Shown one piece after another: positions 10,736 to 23,870 of a stretch of 64,000 nt of DNA. The position numbers and the translations under genes were made by a program. Source of the DNA: Zonotrichia leucophrys gambelii (lineage: Eukaryota > Chordata > Aves > Passeriformes > Passerellidae). Under the pieces are notes generated by a model. The model made no database searches. It worked only from the letters and a program-made list of their open reading frames with translations, and had not been told where the DNA came from. The DNA is taken from assembly GCF_028769735.1 (NCBI RefSeq), contig NC_088172.1:34568897-34632896 (forward strand), in the 5' to 3' direction. Position 1 is the stretch's first letter, and every line of letters begins with the position of its first letter.

Positions 10736-12242
10736 GCATATTAAAAAAAAAAATTGTAATTCCCAGTAAAATACTATGAGGTTCATATAGCGTCACTGTT
10801 GTCTTATGACACAAAACAAAATTAAGTCTTCCCATGTGACGGATTTCCTTTGCCCATGCTGGGATATGCAAAAATGTTTCTTATTACCATAAGATATTGC
10901 CTAGGAAGGATTTTATATTATTCACTATGTTATTGGTGGCAAAAAGAAACCAAAACAAAAAAGCTTGATAAGAAAAAGAGAAACTCTTATTTTTACATTT
11001 CTGCCATGGTATGTAGTAAAATTTTCATGTAGATGGAGGTAAACTATTTCCATTTTATCTGTAAAGAGATGTAAGGACATGTAGGTAACTTTTTAGGATA
11101 TTACTGGGAAGAAAGATCCCTGGGCTAACTGCAAAAGACAGAATTTGTCCCAGGATTGCACAGTAAAGAATTAATTGTACATTTATCTCCCAGTAATTGA
11201 TCATCTTTTTTAAAATGGCAAAATCTACATTTAGGCCTCAAATAATAACCGTTCCAGCCTCTGCATTGTAAATGGAAATTTAAGATTTAATTAAGCTACC
11301 AAAATATAGGTGTTCTAGTGCAATCTCAAATGCCCAGAACTATATCCACTGATCTCAGTTTACCTGTCCTAAGGAGTAGGGATATTTCATTTATCCTGTG
11401 TCACATCTGCTAGACCCATGCATGTCTGAAATACTCTAGATCATCTCAAACAACTCCAGGGACTTCTGATCAGGCAGTTGAAAAGTACCCTCTGTCAGTG
11501 AACCCTGAAGAACAACTAAATTCACTGTAAAGGAGGTACTAAGCAGCACTAAATTGTGTAAGCATTGACATCTGGAAGAATTTGAGATGACCTAAGGAAC
11601 CTGAAATAGGTAAATACGACACTGGGTTTAAAAGAAATTTTTCAGAGCAGTAGGTACAAGGCAGATAACCCATGGAATCAAAAATGACACCTGCATTTCC
11701 ATAACTTATCCCACTTTTAACTCTGATGAGTCACTGCCCACTGTTTTTTTTGGTACTGATGAGATGGAGAGGGTGTACCTTAAGTCACTACACTGTAGCC
11801 ATCCAAAATAAGATGGATTAAAGCCCATTCTTGTTTTTTTGTGATAAGATATGCACAATTTACAATGCACTTTGCCTCATCCCAAAAAGCCATACTCTTT
11901 TTGGAGCAATTAATCTACTTCTTTTTATTGACTATAAAAGGTGCAAAAAGTACTACCTCTGATATTTACAATTTAGATGTCTCAAGTTCAGTGAGATGGA
12001 TCACAAAAAAATCTGTGAAACAAGCCAAAAACCCCATTGCATTTAGTTTCTTCAAAGATATATTTAAACCCTTCCAACAAGCAGTCCTTGGATATGGGTT
12101 TGGAGTCCTACAGGAAAATAAGAAAGACTGTGTGGTATTCTTCTTGCTCAGTCCAAAAGACTTGAATGCATTTATATGGTTATTCCATTCTACATGCCAT
12201 AATGAGATGCCAAAATCTCAGTTTTCTCCAATAGGTCAGAGT
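10736..12242. other. Unassigned AT-rich sequence
   Basis: Nothing recognised. A 152-codon open frame begins at 11841 on the plus strand, but its translation resembles no family I know and its end runs into LTR-derived sequence, so I do not call it a gene. Confidence 0.45.
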
Positions 12243-12410
12243 TCAGATGCAGGGGATAGCCTGGCTCACTACAGTCCATCCTGGAGCTGCCAGGAATAGG
12301 AGCTCTATGACATGGGGGAAATTTTCTGTTTTCTTCTCACAGGAGCCACCCTGCACCAATCTCCCCCACAACATCCCCCTACCAAAACCTTGCTGTGTAA
12401 GCCCAATACA
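12243..12410 (-). mobile_element. 5' end of an avian ERVL-like LTR, fragment
   Basis: On the minus strand the segment starts TGTATTGGGCTTACACAGC, then 'AAGGTTTTGGTAG', then a 'GGTGGCTCCTGTGAGAAG' block and 'GGCAGCTCCAGGATGG'. This is the start of a widespread avian LTR as I recall it (TGTATTGGGTTT..., 'GGTGGCTTCTGTGAGAAG'). The same family's 5' end is seen on the plus strand near 30736. Only the first ~170 bp survive. The ERVL label is from memory and tentative. Confidence 0.6.
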
Positions 12411-12726
12411 AACAAAAAAATCCAGTCCACTAGAGACTTGTCCTCTCCTGTGCTCATGTGCATGACTACAGGGTAAGCTGTAGAAACTCTGTCTGAAAAT
12501 ATCCAGGACAAAGCACACAACAGTACTGAAAACCTGTTGGTGACAGGAGATTCATCACAGGGAGTGAAAAAGCAAGTAGGAAATTGTAGAAAACAATGAT
12601 GAAACACTGTGAGAATAAGAAATCATGACAATCATTTCTTGAAACTCATAGATGAGTTCAGCTCCATCACAGCAGAAAGAATGCTTCCCATCACAGCAGC
12701 ATTAGGAAAGAATCAGAGTAAAACAC

Positions 12727-12800
12727 AAATTTTACAAAATTCATTTGTAAAAATGAATTTTACAAAATTTTACAAATTTTACACAATTTTACAAAACTCA
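12727..12800. repeat. Local tandem TTTTACAAA repeat with hairpin
   Basis: About five imperfect copies of a TTTTACAAA-type unit. Within it AAAATTCATT (12736-12745) and AATGAATTTT (12752-12761) are perfect 10-bp inverted arms around a 6-base loop. This looks like slippage-generated simple sequence. Confidence 0.75.
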
Positions 12801-15800
12801 TTTAATCACAGATATGGAGCAGGTTTGAGCAGAGCTGTTCCTCTGGTGGTCACCTCAGTGGGCAACTGTATATGTCTATTAAAGAATGGGAGAAATATTC
12901 AGCCCTTAAATGATACTGCCCTCCACAAGCTGCTGTGTGGAAGACATAAACAGGATACTCAGCAATATATGAAAATAGAAATCTTTCATTGCAATGGTTG
13001 GTGGTGCTATTCACTAGAACACAGGTGGGTCAAGTTTGGTGGGTGTGGAAGTATCAATAATCTGTGCAGAGCAAACATTTCTATCTCATCACAGAAATTA
13101 ATGTTTTGATGCAGGAGTGGTCAGGCAACAATTGAAGAGATACATGAAACAAACAAGTGAGAAAAAGAAACCTCTGCTCTTAGAAGCTCCAAAGTTTGCA
13201 TCTGCTCAAGAAAAATGAAGATCTGCCTAATGGATGCAACCATCTTTACCTTTTCTGCCCCCATATTCACAATATATTCTGTATCAGAGGTACAGTGTTT
13301 TCCGTAAGCAACAGATACTGACCTCTGTCTTGCAAAGGATACATTAGAGGAGGCAGATTCCATAAGGAAGAAGCATATAAAATGTTTGTCTTTACAATTT
13401 TTAGTTCCTGTGCAGTTTTATATCAATTTGGTTATTTTGAAAGCTATTTTTGTAGGTTTTTTTCTCCTCATCAAAACAGCTATTTAACTGGCTACCCACT
13501 GAGCTGCTCCAATTAACAGGCACCCATAGTATTATTTGTCTTCTTAATTTTTGTGCTGTGAAGGTCCAGTCATTAGAGTTCACTCTGTTTCTCCATGATG
13601 AATATGTCAGGAGGTGCTCTCACCTCTCCAGCACAGTCTATATTCACATTTTAGTTAACTTAAGCAACTGATTGATAGCCATGTTTTGAAGAAGTTTGAA
13701 CTGGATTTACCTGATTTCACCTTACATTTTCTACTTTTGAAATGGCTGCAGTCTCAGGGACTTGCTTCCCTCACTGGGAAACGGATGGTTCCTAAGTAAA
13801 TGCAATCATTCTGACTTGTACTTTGACATCTGGAGTGAAATGCCCTCACCTTGGTTATTCTTTCTTCTCTAAATAGAATACCAAGGAAAGTCAATAGTTC
13901 CTAGAAACAGAATGTGATGCATTTGCCATCTACCAGCTCATCATCAGTTCTTGCCTGAAATCCACAATTTTTGCACAGCTGCGAAGAGAACTGGTTCAAT
14001 CTGTTCAACCTCACCCTTTCTCTCCCATGAGCTCTTTATGGGCTGTGCCACAAACATAATAGGTTGAAAAGGTGAAATTTCAAATTCTATGTAGTGAATT
14101 ACAAAAGAATATTATTACCTATGTCACTAAAAGAGAAAGTGCATCCCTCATGCAGTAACACCTATACAAAAAATGTTCATACATTTTATGACAATTCTGA
14201 CATCCTCTAGGTTTGCAAGGTAACAAGCCCTCCCTCCCACCTCCTAATCTCCTTCATCTGAAAGAGAAATGTATTTTTAGCTGCCTCAGTGGGGCCTAAG
14301 GCATTGATTTATGAAAATAAGGTGGAAGAATTCATGAATTTTTTCTGACCTCCATCTCTCATTCCTTAGACATTTCTATTTTAAGATGTTTAAAATGAAT
14401 TGTCCTAATGTGGCATATTATCACCTTGGTGCTCTGTATTTCACATTACCCTAGCATGCACAAATATATTCCCGTACACCAAAATTATATGAATGTTACT
14501 TTGTATTGAGTTTAAAATATCTTTCTGTAACTTAGTATTTTACTGAGATTTTGATATATGTTCTTTTGGGTACTGAGTCACCCTACAAATCCTCTTGAAA
14601 GACTGGAATAACTTCCTAAAGGTACTCTATAAATGAGGAAAGACAAGCAGATGAAATTGTAGCCATTTGATACAGAGTTCTTTTTAATATAATCTACTGA
14701 AGCTAAACCAATATCTCATTCTCCTCAGCTCTTGATTCTGCAGTAAGAGCCCTGCACTTCACATTCCAGTGACCTCCACTGCTCATGCTAATTAATTCTT
14801 TAGCAGTGTTACTTCTGCTTTATATAAACATCTTTGATAGTATAAGTAGTTCTCCATTAACAATATTGTTAAGTATTTTAAGATTCCAGTGAAAATAAAA
14901 CTACAAATAAGTCTCAGATTATGAAACCCTTGGAAGTGGCCCATGGAAAACCAGATCTCTTGCCATGGCTTAGGAACGGTATTACCCAGTTTAATAGTCC
15001 CATGAAAAAAAAAAACACACACACACACAAAAAAATCCCAAATGGATGTTTTCCAAGAAGGAAACTATCTAATCTTCTTTTTTATATTTTTCCCCACTCA
15101 GAAATTTTAATAAATTTATTTTATTTTATGCTTATTCTCTTTGAGTGGAAATCACCTGTTTGTAAAGAGCCATTAAAAAGGCAGCACACCACTTAATTCC
15201 CATTTAAACATCTGCTTAAGGCAGATAGAGTGTGGTGTCAGACTTGGGTGGATCTTTGTGCTGTATTCACTCTGGGTCCATGGTGAATTTTACCCTGTAC
15301 TGGGAGGAGCATTTTGGATAAAATGAGTGATGCATTGGAAATAGGAGGAGAGGCTTCGCTATTCCATTTGCTGTTTGCAGAGTATTTTCTGTTTCAATCC
15401 TATATCCTTAGAGTAGTTACAACTAACCTTTCAGAAGACATTTGGAACAAAGCTTCACCTTTAAGGCAACCAGGGGATGAAAACAATCTAAGTGAACTGG
15501 CCAGCAGGCAGGAGCTGTGCTGGCTCAAACAAATGTAGAAAGTCAGGTGAAAGGGCCATTAATAATAAAGAGACATCCAGAACAAATGTACTGACTTCAC
15601 AGCTGAGACAACTTGTGTGAATAATAATATTACTGCTGAACTTTGCAGAACACATGGAGTTGTCCTTGACTTTGCTCTTCCAAACGAAGAAAAAAATCCC
15701 TAAATCTGCAATATCTTGCTACGAAATTTCCTTACTCTGCTGATATGTAGCTTCCAAGGCATATATTTATCACAGATAAAGAAATCCCTACAGAAAGCTA

Positions 15801-16355
15801 AATTTAAAAAAACAGAACACTGAAACCGACAAAACAAAGCCTATAGTTAAATCCAAAAGAGATCACTTTGTCAGAAAATTGATGTTACAGAAATTTTTAT
15901 TTATTGTTGTTATTAACAAAGAGTATTTGCATCATGGAAATACCATATTTATTTTAAATCTAGTGCAGGTAACATATTCAGATACATAACAGAAATTCCC
16001 ATCCCCTTTTGCTTCTAAGTACAGATTCCTAATCACTTACTCAATTTTTTAAAACTTCTCTGTGTCTACATATCCTATACTAATTTGTTAAAACCACAAA
16101 ACATTGGAAAATAGTGTTAAAACTTAAAAGAAAAGTTTATTTTAATGTGAGGATATTCTTAATTAATTGACAAATCCAATCGTCAAATTAAAAATTGTGT
16201 GAAAATCCACTGTTTTTAAAACTTTTGGACTTTTGGATTGATGGCATTTGTATTCCCAAGTAACCACCAAATATGATGGGGCCCTGCTCTCCTGGAGATA
16301 GTTGAACACCTGCCTGCCCATAGGAAAGCATGATTTTTTGCCTTAAATATTAAAA
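12801..16355. other. Unassigned AT-rich sequence
   Basis: No gene or repeat family recognised. A short AC dinucleotide run (about 15 bp) lies at 15015-15029 after an A run. Open frames are short and unconvincing. Confidence 0.45.
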
Positions 16356-16475
16356 TATATTTATCTCAACCCACATGTTTCCTAGCTTTTACCCTTCCAT
16401 TTCTCTCCCTGATCCCACTGGTGAAGGAGTGATCAAGTGTGGGGCTTGGTTGATGTATGGGATTGAACGACAACA
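16356..16475 (+). mobile_element. 3' end of an avian ERV LTR, fragment
   Basis: Order of blocks matches the 3' end of a common avian LTR: 'TTATCTCAACCCACATGTTT', 'TTACCCTTCC', 'CTCTCCCTGATCCCACTGG', 'GGAGTGATCAAGTGTGGGGC', ending GGGATTGAACGACAACA, which corresponds to the usual GGGTTAAACCACAACA terminus. The upstream remainder of the LTR is missing or unrecognisable. Confidence 0.65.
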
Positions 16476-19400
16476 GAAATTCATAAATAAATCTAGCAAT
16501 CAATTTTAAAACATAAAAGCTAAATAAATGGATAGAGTTGACCTAGATGAGAAGTCTACTATACCCAAGAAAGATGCATGTAACAGGGGACTACAAAATA
16601 TTGAGCAGTGTAATCCACTGGAGTAACTACCAAAATCAGAACACTAGGCTAATACTACATCTTTTATAATTCCAGCCATGGTGTAGAGAAATAGTCTTCA
16701 ACAGAAAAGGTGGAAAATATTGCAGATGTACAAAGTCATTTAAATTTATAATGCTCAGCATTGCAGTTGATCTGCATATTCTATTATTGCCTGCAGAATC
16801 AGGCCCTCAGCATCCTCCAGTGCCACTACAATGTGTCTGAATTCTTTTCTCAGCTTAGGCTGTTGCAAATGTCCTTTTTGTATCATTTGACCTAATGTAT
16901 TTTCACATGTGAAAGGGAATTATCACAGAAACCTCTACAGCTGAAAAAGTTGTAGGGTTCAGGGACTTAACAAGTAGTGTGATGTTGCAGCTAAAAGCAT
17001 TAGGGCATTTTTTGGGGATCAAAGGAAACACATTTGTCCACTAATTCATAATTAATGATTTTTCCCAAATCGTGGAGAAGGGATTCCTGCACTCCTCTGC
17101 TAATAGCTTAGAAAGAGGTCTGCTCTGCCTTCTTTAGGACCCACTTTCCTCTAAGCTGCAAGCATGGTCCAAGAAAAAGGCAGCCCATGACAATGAATCA
17201 CTGGCGATCACAATGCATTGGTGCCCTTTCTGGATGGTCAACTGCCAATGCGAGTCAGTTCTCTTGGATCATTTCATATTTTCAGCCAAAAATACAATTT
17301 ATTGACTTTTTCTCTACTTCTGGGAAGCATGCAGCTCACACAGACTTGAAGCATAATTAAAAATATAATAAAGACTTGATAGCTAAAGTTTGATCATTTG
17401 CATTGCTAAAGCAGCACAAACTGCACAGATTACAGTATACTTCATTTGTCAGGGATGCCATTTTTATTTAAACATAGCTGATAGCTAAGAAAACAGGGGA
17501 TTTAACTCTGGGCTGCAGCTGAGCTGTCTAGATCACCTCTTTCTAAAAGTCTAAGATGAAAACTGGGTTTTAAGTATGTAAAGAGATATTATCTGTCATT
17601 GCATGCAATGAAAACTTTGCTAAACACAAGAAGCTGAATTCTTCACTCAAAAGACTGTGGATTCAAGTGTGATATTTCTGTTAATGATATAGTCACTAGT
17701 TTATTCTTAATGATTTAGAGGAGAGACAGGTCCTTTTCCCATGTTAGGGCATCAGGAGGTGATTCAACCCATCCTTCCTTGACTATTAAAGGAGCCAGAT
17801 ATGGCTACACGCAGAAAATCTTTTTGTTTACATGCAATGAAACAGGAGATATTTCCAGATGGGAATACCTTTTCATGATGAGACTAATTCTCAAATGTCA
17901 GTGAAAAGCCCAGGAACAATGCTGCAAGACACTTCAGAGTCAATCTGCCCACTGATGTGCTTTAAGGCAGTATCCAAAACACTTAATGCCTGGCAGGTGT
18001 TTATTCAGTCTCTTTATTTAGGAATGATATTTCACAGTCCTCTTCCTATTGCGTGAAAGTGGCTCAATACTTCATGTTGCATTATCACACTCTGAAGGGC
18101 AGCCTTGGAAGAACTGAAGACTGAAAGAGAAAAAACACCTAGAACGCCTCAGTGACCTCTCAGTGACCTCCAGAATTCTAAATCTCATTCATAAGAAGTG
18201 CTTTATCTGTCCTAAGTGGGACACAAATCAGGAGTTTTCTACCTTTAAAATCACTTTAACAATAAAAAATAATAAAGAGCATTTAAAATTCTCCTTAATT
18301 TTTGGTGTGTAATCAAGGCACTAAATACTTTAAAAAAATTTTTTAAAAAATTAAAAACCACAATATCATTAGAAAAACTATATTTTATCTCCTAAATAAA
18401 CAGAGTAGGAATTTTATATATAAATATATCTCCAATATTTGAGATAAGATTACAGTATTTAATTTAGGTGTGAAACTCCATATACTGTACAAACCATTGC
18501 AATTTTATATTTTTTCTTTCTATAGCAATGCTTTCATAAATTATGCACAGCTCCCAGATGATTTGGAAGTAAAAAAAGGAAGCTTCAATATAATTCACAT
18601 ATATTTGCACTGTGTCTACCACTGACTAGATAGATAAGTTGCCAACAACACTCACAGATTTTTTTTGCCATTTTGTTAATGATGACCCATATATCCTTTC
18701 TTGGACTGATCGGGTAGTTCATACCAGTGAATATCATTTACTCTTTAGAGTAGCTTAGAAAATACACAAACACCCCTAATAGGCTTTAGAAATAATTCCT
18801 GAGTTTTCATTAACAAAGCAGACACAAAAAGCCAATATTTATCAAAGATACTCAGGAAATTAGGTGCAGTTCTAAAGAAACAAAATGGTAATAAGTATAC
18901 TGGTGCATTCATTATGATTTAAAAAATCATGAATTTCTTTCTTTAGATGCAGATAGATCCCACTTGAGTGCATGCAATTCAATAACGAAGAATCAATTCT
19001 ATCATCAAAATATGAGGGATTTATTCATGAAAGCTCTCATTGCACTAATGAGAGTTGGCCTTGAATTGATTGGAAAATAGATCCACAAACTGCAGACAGC
19101 AACACATGAGAATTATATTTGTATCTGTAAAGATTATTTGATAATGTAGATATCTGTATGGGAGTATAAGACCCTTATAATGGACTCAAATATGGGGTGT
19201 GAGCTGGAGTAAAGAAAGAAGGAGAACATTTTGGTTTAATTGCACATGACTAATTTATTTGATGTTGTTAGTATTTTCTATTTTAATTACATGCAGAAAA
19301 AGATTTCTAATTCAAAGATAAAATGGAGACCACGTACACGTTTATACTGCTAAAATGCTGATCAGTTTTGTTTAATAATAAAAGCTTGATATGCAAGAAG

Positions 19401-20831
19401 TTTTACAAAAAAATTGTATGAAAATTTATGATTATATTGAAATGAAATAGAAAAACACCAGTAGGTAGTTTACTTTGTTGTTATTTGTAAAGATTCTACC
19501 TTTATTTTCAATGATGCCACAAATATTTAGAGCAATCTGTTTGCAATCTCATAGTCTATTTTAGATACAGAACTATGCAGAACTTTTTTTAATATATTTG
19601 CAACAAAATCAAATGCAAAAAATTTTCAAAAAAAGTAGTCTTTGCCTTAGTAAATCCTGTGTACAAAGCTTATCAGCCAGCAAGAAATAGTAATTTTTGA
19701 ACATGTAGATATTTCAGCACATGTTTTAAACTACTTTAGGAACAAGTTGACTAAAAAATAAAACTCCTTGGTATACTGGTGAATTTTAAGCCCCTAAAAA
19801 TTTCCTATTCAAAAGATGGAAGTGTGTATAAAAAATGTCTGGTTATTTTATGCAACTTTAAATTTTTGCTCATGTACTTTTTCTTTACATAGTGTCTACC
19901 CAAAACATAAACCATCTTTACCTGTTACCTGTTTGCATCTCCAGCTTTGTTACAGCTCATGATCTGAGAATGGTGAAATACACATCTGGTGCAACTGTAA
20001 CAGATCATTGGCTTCAACTGAAAATGGCAATTTATGCCAAATACAAATTTGTCCTAAGGTCTCTTCATGCAAAGTTTTTCAGCATATATTGTTACGAAGT
20101 GTAAATATTAGTTGCTACCCAACTAGTTTCTTCAAAGTAGAATGCATGGTATCACAGAGGCTAAGCTTCCCACTTCTGGAACTCCAATAACACTAGGGGT
20201 AAGCAGTATAAATTGCTTGTACTCAAGACTTCCAAAGGCTTGCTGGTCACTAGCATAAACTGTAGAAAATCACTCTTTACCCTGAATCCTAGAGAGTTGT
20301 CCATGTTTGTGATTTACTCTAAAATCATATATATAGCCTTAATTTAATCCCTTTAGTTTGCAGAGTAAGAGCATCATGCACTGCACTATCTGAAATTCTG
20401 CAACTGTTTTTAATAGAAGAATAATTTTCAGGAAATAAATAGTTTAAAAAATCCTTTCATTATCTCTTTTTAGATGTGGAGATGGAGGGTTGAGAAGTGG
20501 AAAGAAGGAGTGAGGCTGTAGGGAGATGGTTACAAAGTATTGCTGAAGCCTCTCCTTCATAAAATTTAATCCTCATCTGACAGAACTTTTGTTTTTTTGG
20601 TTTTCTTTCCTCTTAAAGGAATAAGAGTAAAAAATTTACTTATTAAACAAGCTGCACTTTTAGCAAAACAGCCAACACTAATCATAGTCCGGTGTCAACC
20701 AGCTGGCTATTAGATCAGTATTTCTAGCTTTGATTTTATATTTCTGCAAATCTTTGTATTTAATTTGTCAGAAGATTGCAGATAAAAGAAAATAGGAACT
20801 AATGAGACACTTTTGTTTTTAATTTTAAAAT
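16476..20831. other. Unassigned, strongly AT-rich sequence
   Basis: Contains many A/T runs (for example around 18331-18355) but no feature I can name. Open frames are few and short. Confidence 0.5.
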
Positions 20832-20869
20832 CCTAATATGACCATATTAGGTGGTCATAATATGACCAC
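20832..20869. promoter_or_regulatory. Two overlapping perfect palindromes with a CArG box
   Basis: CCTAATATG-AC-CATATTAGG (20832-20851) and GTGGTCATA-A-TATGACCAC (20851-20869) are both perfect inverted repeats with 9-bp arms, sharing one G. Bases 20842-20851 read CCATATTAGG, which fits the SRF-binding CArG consensus CC(A/T)6GG. The palindromes are seen directly; regulatory use is inference. Confidence 0.45.
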
Positions 20870-21591
20870 TGCATAGTTCAGTTCGATATTTAGGCTCAAA
20901 TGTTTGAAGTCAGAGGCACTGCTTGCAGCTTTCAAGTTAACATGCTATGTTTACCTGCAAATATTCATTTGTTTGCCCAAACATAACCTCAACTAGAAAT
21001 CAGGAAGTCCTAGCTCTCATTTATGATGATTCAAAGTCACATTTTGCATTTCCTTATGTAGAGTTACTTGTACATTTCAAACATCTGTAATCAGACACAT
21101 AAGCTTCAAATGGATCTACTTTTGAAGCTAACAAACAGATGCCAAATTAAACCAACTCCAGTTATGGATCTTCATTGTTTCTATTTTTCTGTCTCTTTGA
21201 GTCATTTAATTTAATATTTACTATGCCTATTACTGGTTCATTATTTGCAGCTGTTATCTATAGGTGTTAGAAGCTTCTAGAGGTGCAGGCTAAAGCATAT
21301 CTTTCTTCTGTCTTCCTCTTCCATCATTCCTACAACCTATATATTATCTCCCTCAATGACCTCTGTTGAAATCATTTTAATAGTGTTCTAGGCAAAATTT
21401 TTACTCAATTCCTTTAATTTATAATGGAAAATAAAAAAAAAATAGGAAGAAAAAAGACCACATATAAAAAAAAAATCTGAAAAAATCCAAATTAAACCAC
21501 AACAAAATTGTAAGAAGCAATAGGAATGGGTGAACAAAGAAATGTATCCTATGTAAATATAAAGATGTAAAGAAATATAAGAATACTTTTC
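20870..21591. other. Unassigned sequence
   Basis: No gene or repeat seen. A-rich runs occur near 21429-21475 just before a CR1. Confidence 0.45.
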
Positions 21592-21992
21592 TATTAAGAC
21601 AGGCTGAGAGTGTTGGAACTGTTGAGCCCAGAGCAGAGATCCAGGGAGATCTCATAGAACCTCCCAGTACCTAAGGGGCTACAAGAGAGGCAAAAAAGGA
21701 CATTTTATAGGGGCCTGTAGTGACAGGACAGTGGGGAATGTCTTTAATATGAAAGAGATCAGGTTTAGATGAGATATAAGGAAGAAAATATTGACTGTGA
21801 GGGTGGTGAGGCCCTGGCACAGATTGCCCAGAGAACCTGTGGATGCCCCATCCCTAGAAAGGGGAGGGGGCCATTCAAGGCCAGGCTGAGCAATCTGGTC
21901 TAGTGGAAGGTGTCCCTGCCCATGGCAGGGAGGTTGAATAAGATAATCTTTAAGGTCCCCTTCCAACCCAAACCATCCTGTGATTCTGTGAA
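21592..21992 (+). mobile_element. CR1 LINE 3' fragment, sense, with preserved terminus
   Basis: Clear plus-sense CR1: 'GGGGCCTGTAGTGACAGGAC', 'GAGATCAGGTTTAGATGAGA', 'CTGTGAGGGTGGTGAGGCCC', 'TGGCACAGATTGCCCAGAGA', 'CCAGGCTGAGCAATCTGGTC', 'TCCCTGCCCATGGCAGGGAG', 'AAGGTCCCCTTCCAACCCAA', ending ATCCTGTGATTCTGTG. The ATTCTGTG octamer is the diagnostic CR1 3' end. Less decayed than the copies at 0.6-5.2 kb. Confidence 0.93.
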
Positions 21993-22470
21993 GATCCTTT
22001 CTAAATGCTGGGAAAGTTTTGCAACCTGTACTTTTCTCAGAGTTAGCCTTTAATTCCAGAAAAAGACTGCTACAGTGCTTTATCATCATTCACTAATCAG
22101 CTGTGACATGTAATTTGTATTCATATTCATGAGTCCTTTCCAATATTCTAGGTCAGCTTCACCTCAGAAGCACAGAGACAAGAGCATCTGATTCAGGGAC
22201 CATTGCTGAAGCTACTATGTGCAACCTTGCGCCCTTTCTTTATTATATGTTATTGTTGTTTTTTTTCATCCCAGCTCACAGACTGTCCACTAAAAGTTCA
22301 ACAATATCATCCATCACTTCAAAGCACTCTTACATATGACTTATCTTACCCTGGCAGAGAGGGGTGAGAGATGATCTGAGACAAGTGTAATGGCTGACTA
22401 CCTCCATGTAGTCATTTTTAAACTCTCCAAGAGCAGCGTACTGAAGATGACCTCTCTTCCTGACCTAAAT
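21993..22470. other. Unassigned sequence
   Basis: No gene or repeat recognised between the CR1 end and the 5S-like segment, apart from a short T run near 22260. Confidence 0.4.
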
Positions 22471-22526
22471 TGATCTCTGCAGCTAAATGGGGTCAAGCCT
22501 GGCCAGTCCTGGGAATGTAGAGATGC
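22471..22526 (+). repeat. 5S rRNA-like segment, possible AmnSINE1 or 5S pseudogene remnant
   Basis: The stretch TGATCTCTGCAGCTAA, GGGGTC, GCCTGG, AGT, CTGGGAATG aligns without long gaps to the internal promoter half of vertebrate 5S rRNA (TGATCTCGGAAGCTAA, AGGGTC, GCCTGG, AGTACTTGGATG). I judge roughly two thirds of about 50 positions to match. This region in 5S holds the A box and intermediate element used by TFIIIA. The 5' half of 5S is not recognisable. Ancient AmnSINE1 elements begin with a 5S-derived head joined to a tRNA-like part; 'CTGGTTAAAAGCAC' further on (22559) is weakly tRNA A-box-like. A decayed SINE is the favoured reading; chance or a plain 5S pseudogene remain possible. Confidence 0.45.
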
Positions 22527-23870
22527 TTCTTACAGCAAAGTCAAAGCTTTGCATCCCTGGTTAAAAGCACAGTGCAGACAACCCAAACGGCCTGGAGGCA
22601 GCTCTTGATGAGATGCTTTGTTCTGAAGAACAGCCTTATCTCAGAGGTAGTCACTCTTCGATAGGATGTACCTGTTCATCCCAAACTGCTTGGAAAGGAG
22701 CAGAAAGGTACAAGCCCTGGCTGTTCTAAAAATTCTTCCAGCAGTTTAACCAAAATTGGTTCTATTTCAGGGGAGGGTCACATGAGAATGACTGGATGAT
22801 GTAAAAACAATTCATCCTGCCTGGTCGGAGAAGCTAATGCTGGAGCTGAAACTGAGAAGATCTGTTTTCAATTCTACATTTCTACTTTGGGAAAAAGGTA
22901 AATTGCCAGGATTGTGACTTGATAGTCAGAGCCAGAAAAAATAACAATCAGAATCTATGATGAAAAATACTTCTGGAGATTTTTTTTTTTTAATTTAGAA
23001 ATCACAGAAAAACATTGTTTTCTGGGTTTGTCCAGGCCCAGCTGAAATGTCACAGTGCCCTATTTCCCTGTTTAACAGGGCAGCAGACCCTACAAGAGAT
23101 AAGAATAACCCATTCTGAAACATTTTCTTCCTTGCTACACTCCAAAGCTAATATTTTTAGCAGTATTACACCTTTCAGGAGGCTCACATGATGCCAGGAA
23201 ATGCTCCTCAGTGTGCCTAGGGGGCTGTGTGGAAGCTGGCTGGCATCCAGCCCTGCTCACCCAGTGATGTGGTGTGAATCCTGTCTGCTGCAGGCTGCTG
23301 TGACACACACACAACAGTCAGAGGGTTAGTGTGTGTTGGGAAAGTGACATAAAACATGTTAGAATGAAAGTAGAGCCTGAACAATTAACAAAAAAATGAT
23401 AAAATAATTATTCTCTATTATCGGAGAACTATAATAAATATCTGCTTGGTATTTTCTCAGTCTTACAAATGAATGCTCAGTCTTTGGAAAATGTGCTACA
23501 TTGTTAATTTGAACTGCACAAATTTCTGAGTACAGGCAGCTTGGGAAAAGCTGTGTATGTTATTGTACACATATTCACACATACACATACGCACAATGTG
23601 TCAGTCCTTAGTGATGGCGCTCCACGATACTCCAACCATTTCAATTATTTTTCCCATGCTAAAACTACGTTTCTGGAGTGGAATGAATTTTTCTTTCTCT
23701 TCCATATATTCAATGCACATAATGGAAAGATTTAAGGTATTTTCTGCAAGTTATTTCTTTTAAATCCCCTTATGTTTTCCTCATATAATTGTAAGAGAAA
23801 TTTTCTTTTGAAATCTAGTTTAATACATAAATCCTGAGTATGTAATTACAATTAGCACAGCCTCTAAACC
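22527..23870. other. Unassigned sequence
   Basis: No gene recognised. The first 300 bases could include the rest of a decayed SINE. There is a T run at 22981-22992 and a short CA-rich patch near 23567-23595. Confidence 0.4.

Noticed and set aside
11841..12299. 152-codon frame, plus strand
   Set aside because: No recognised family, no exon signals that convince, and the end overlaps an LTR fragment.
12609..13109. 166-codon frame, plus strand, longest outside the LTR element
   Set aside because: Runs through a slippage repeat that encodes low-complexity sequence; nothing resembles a known domain.
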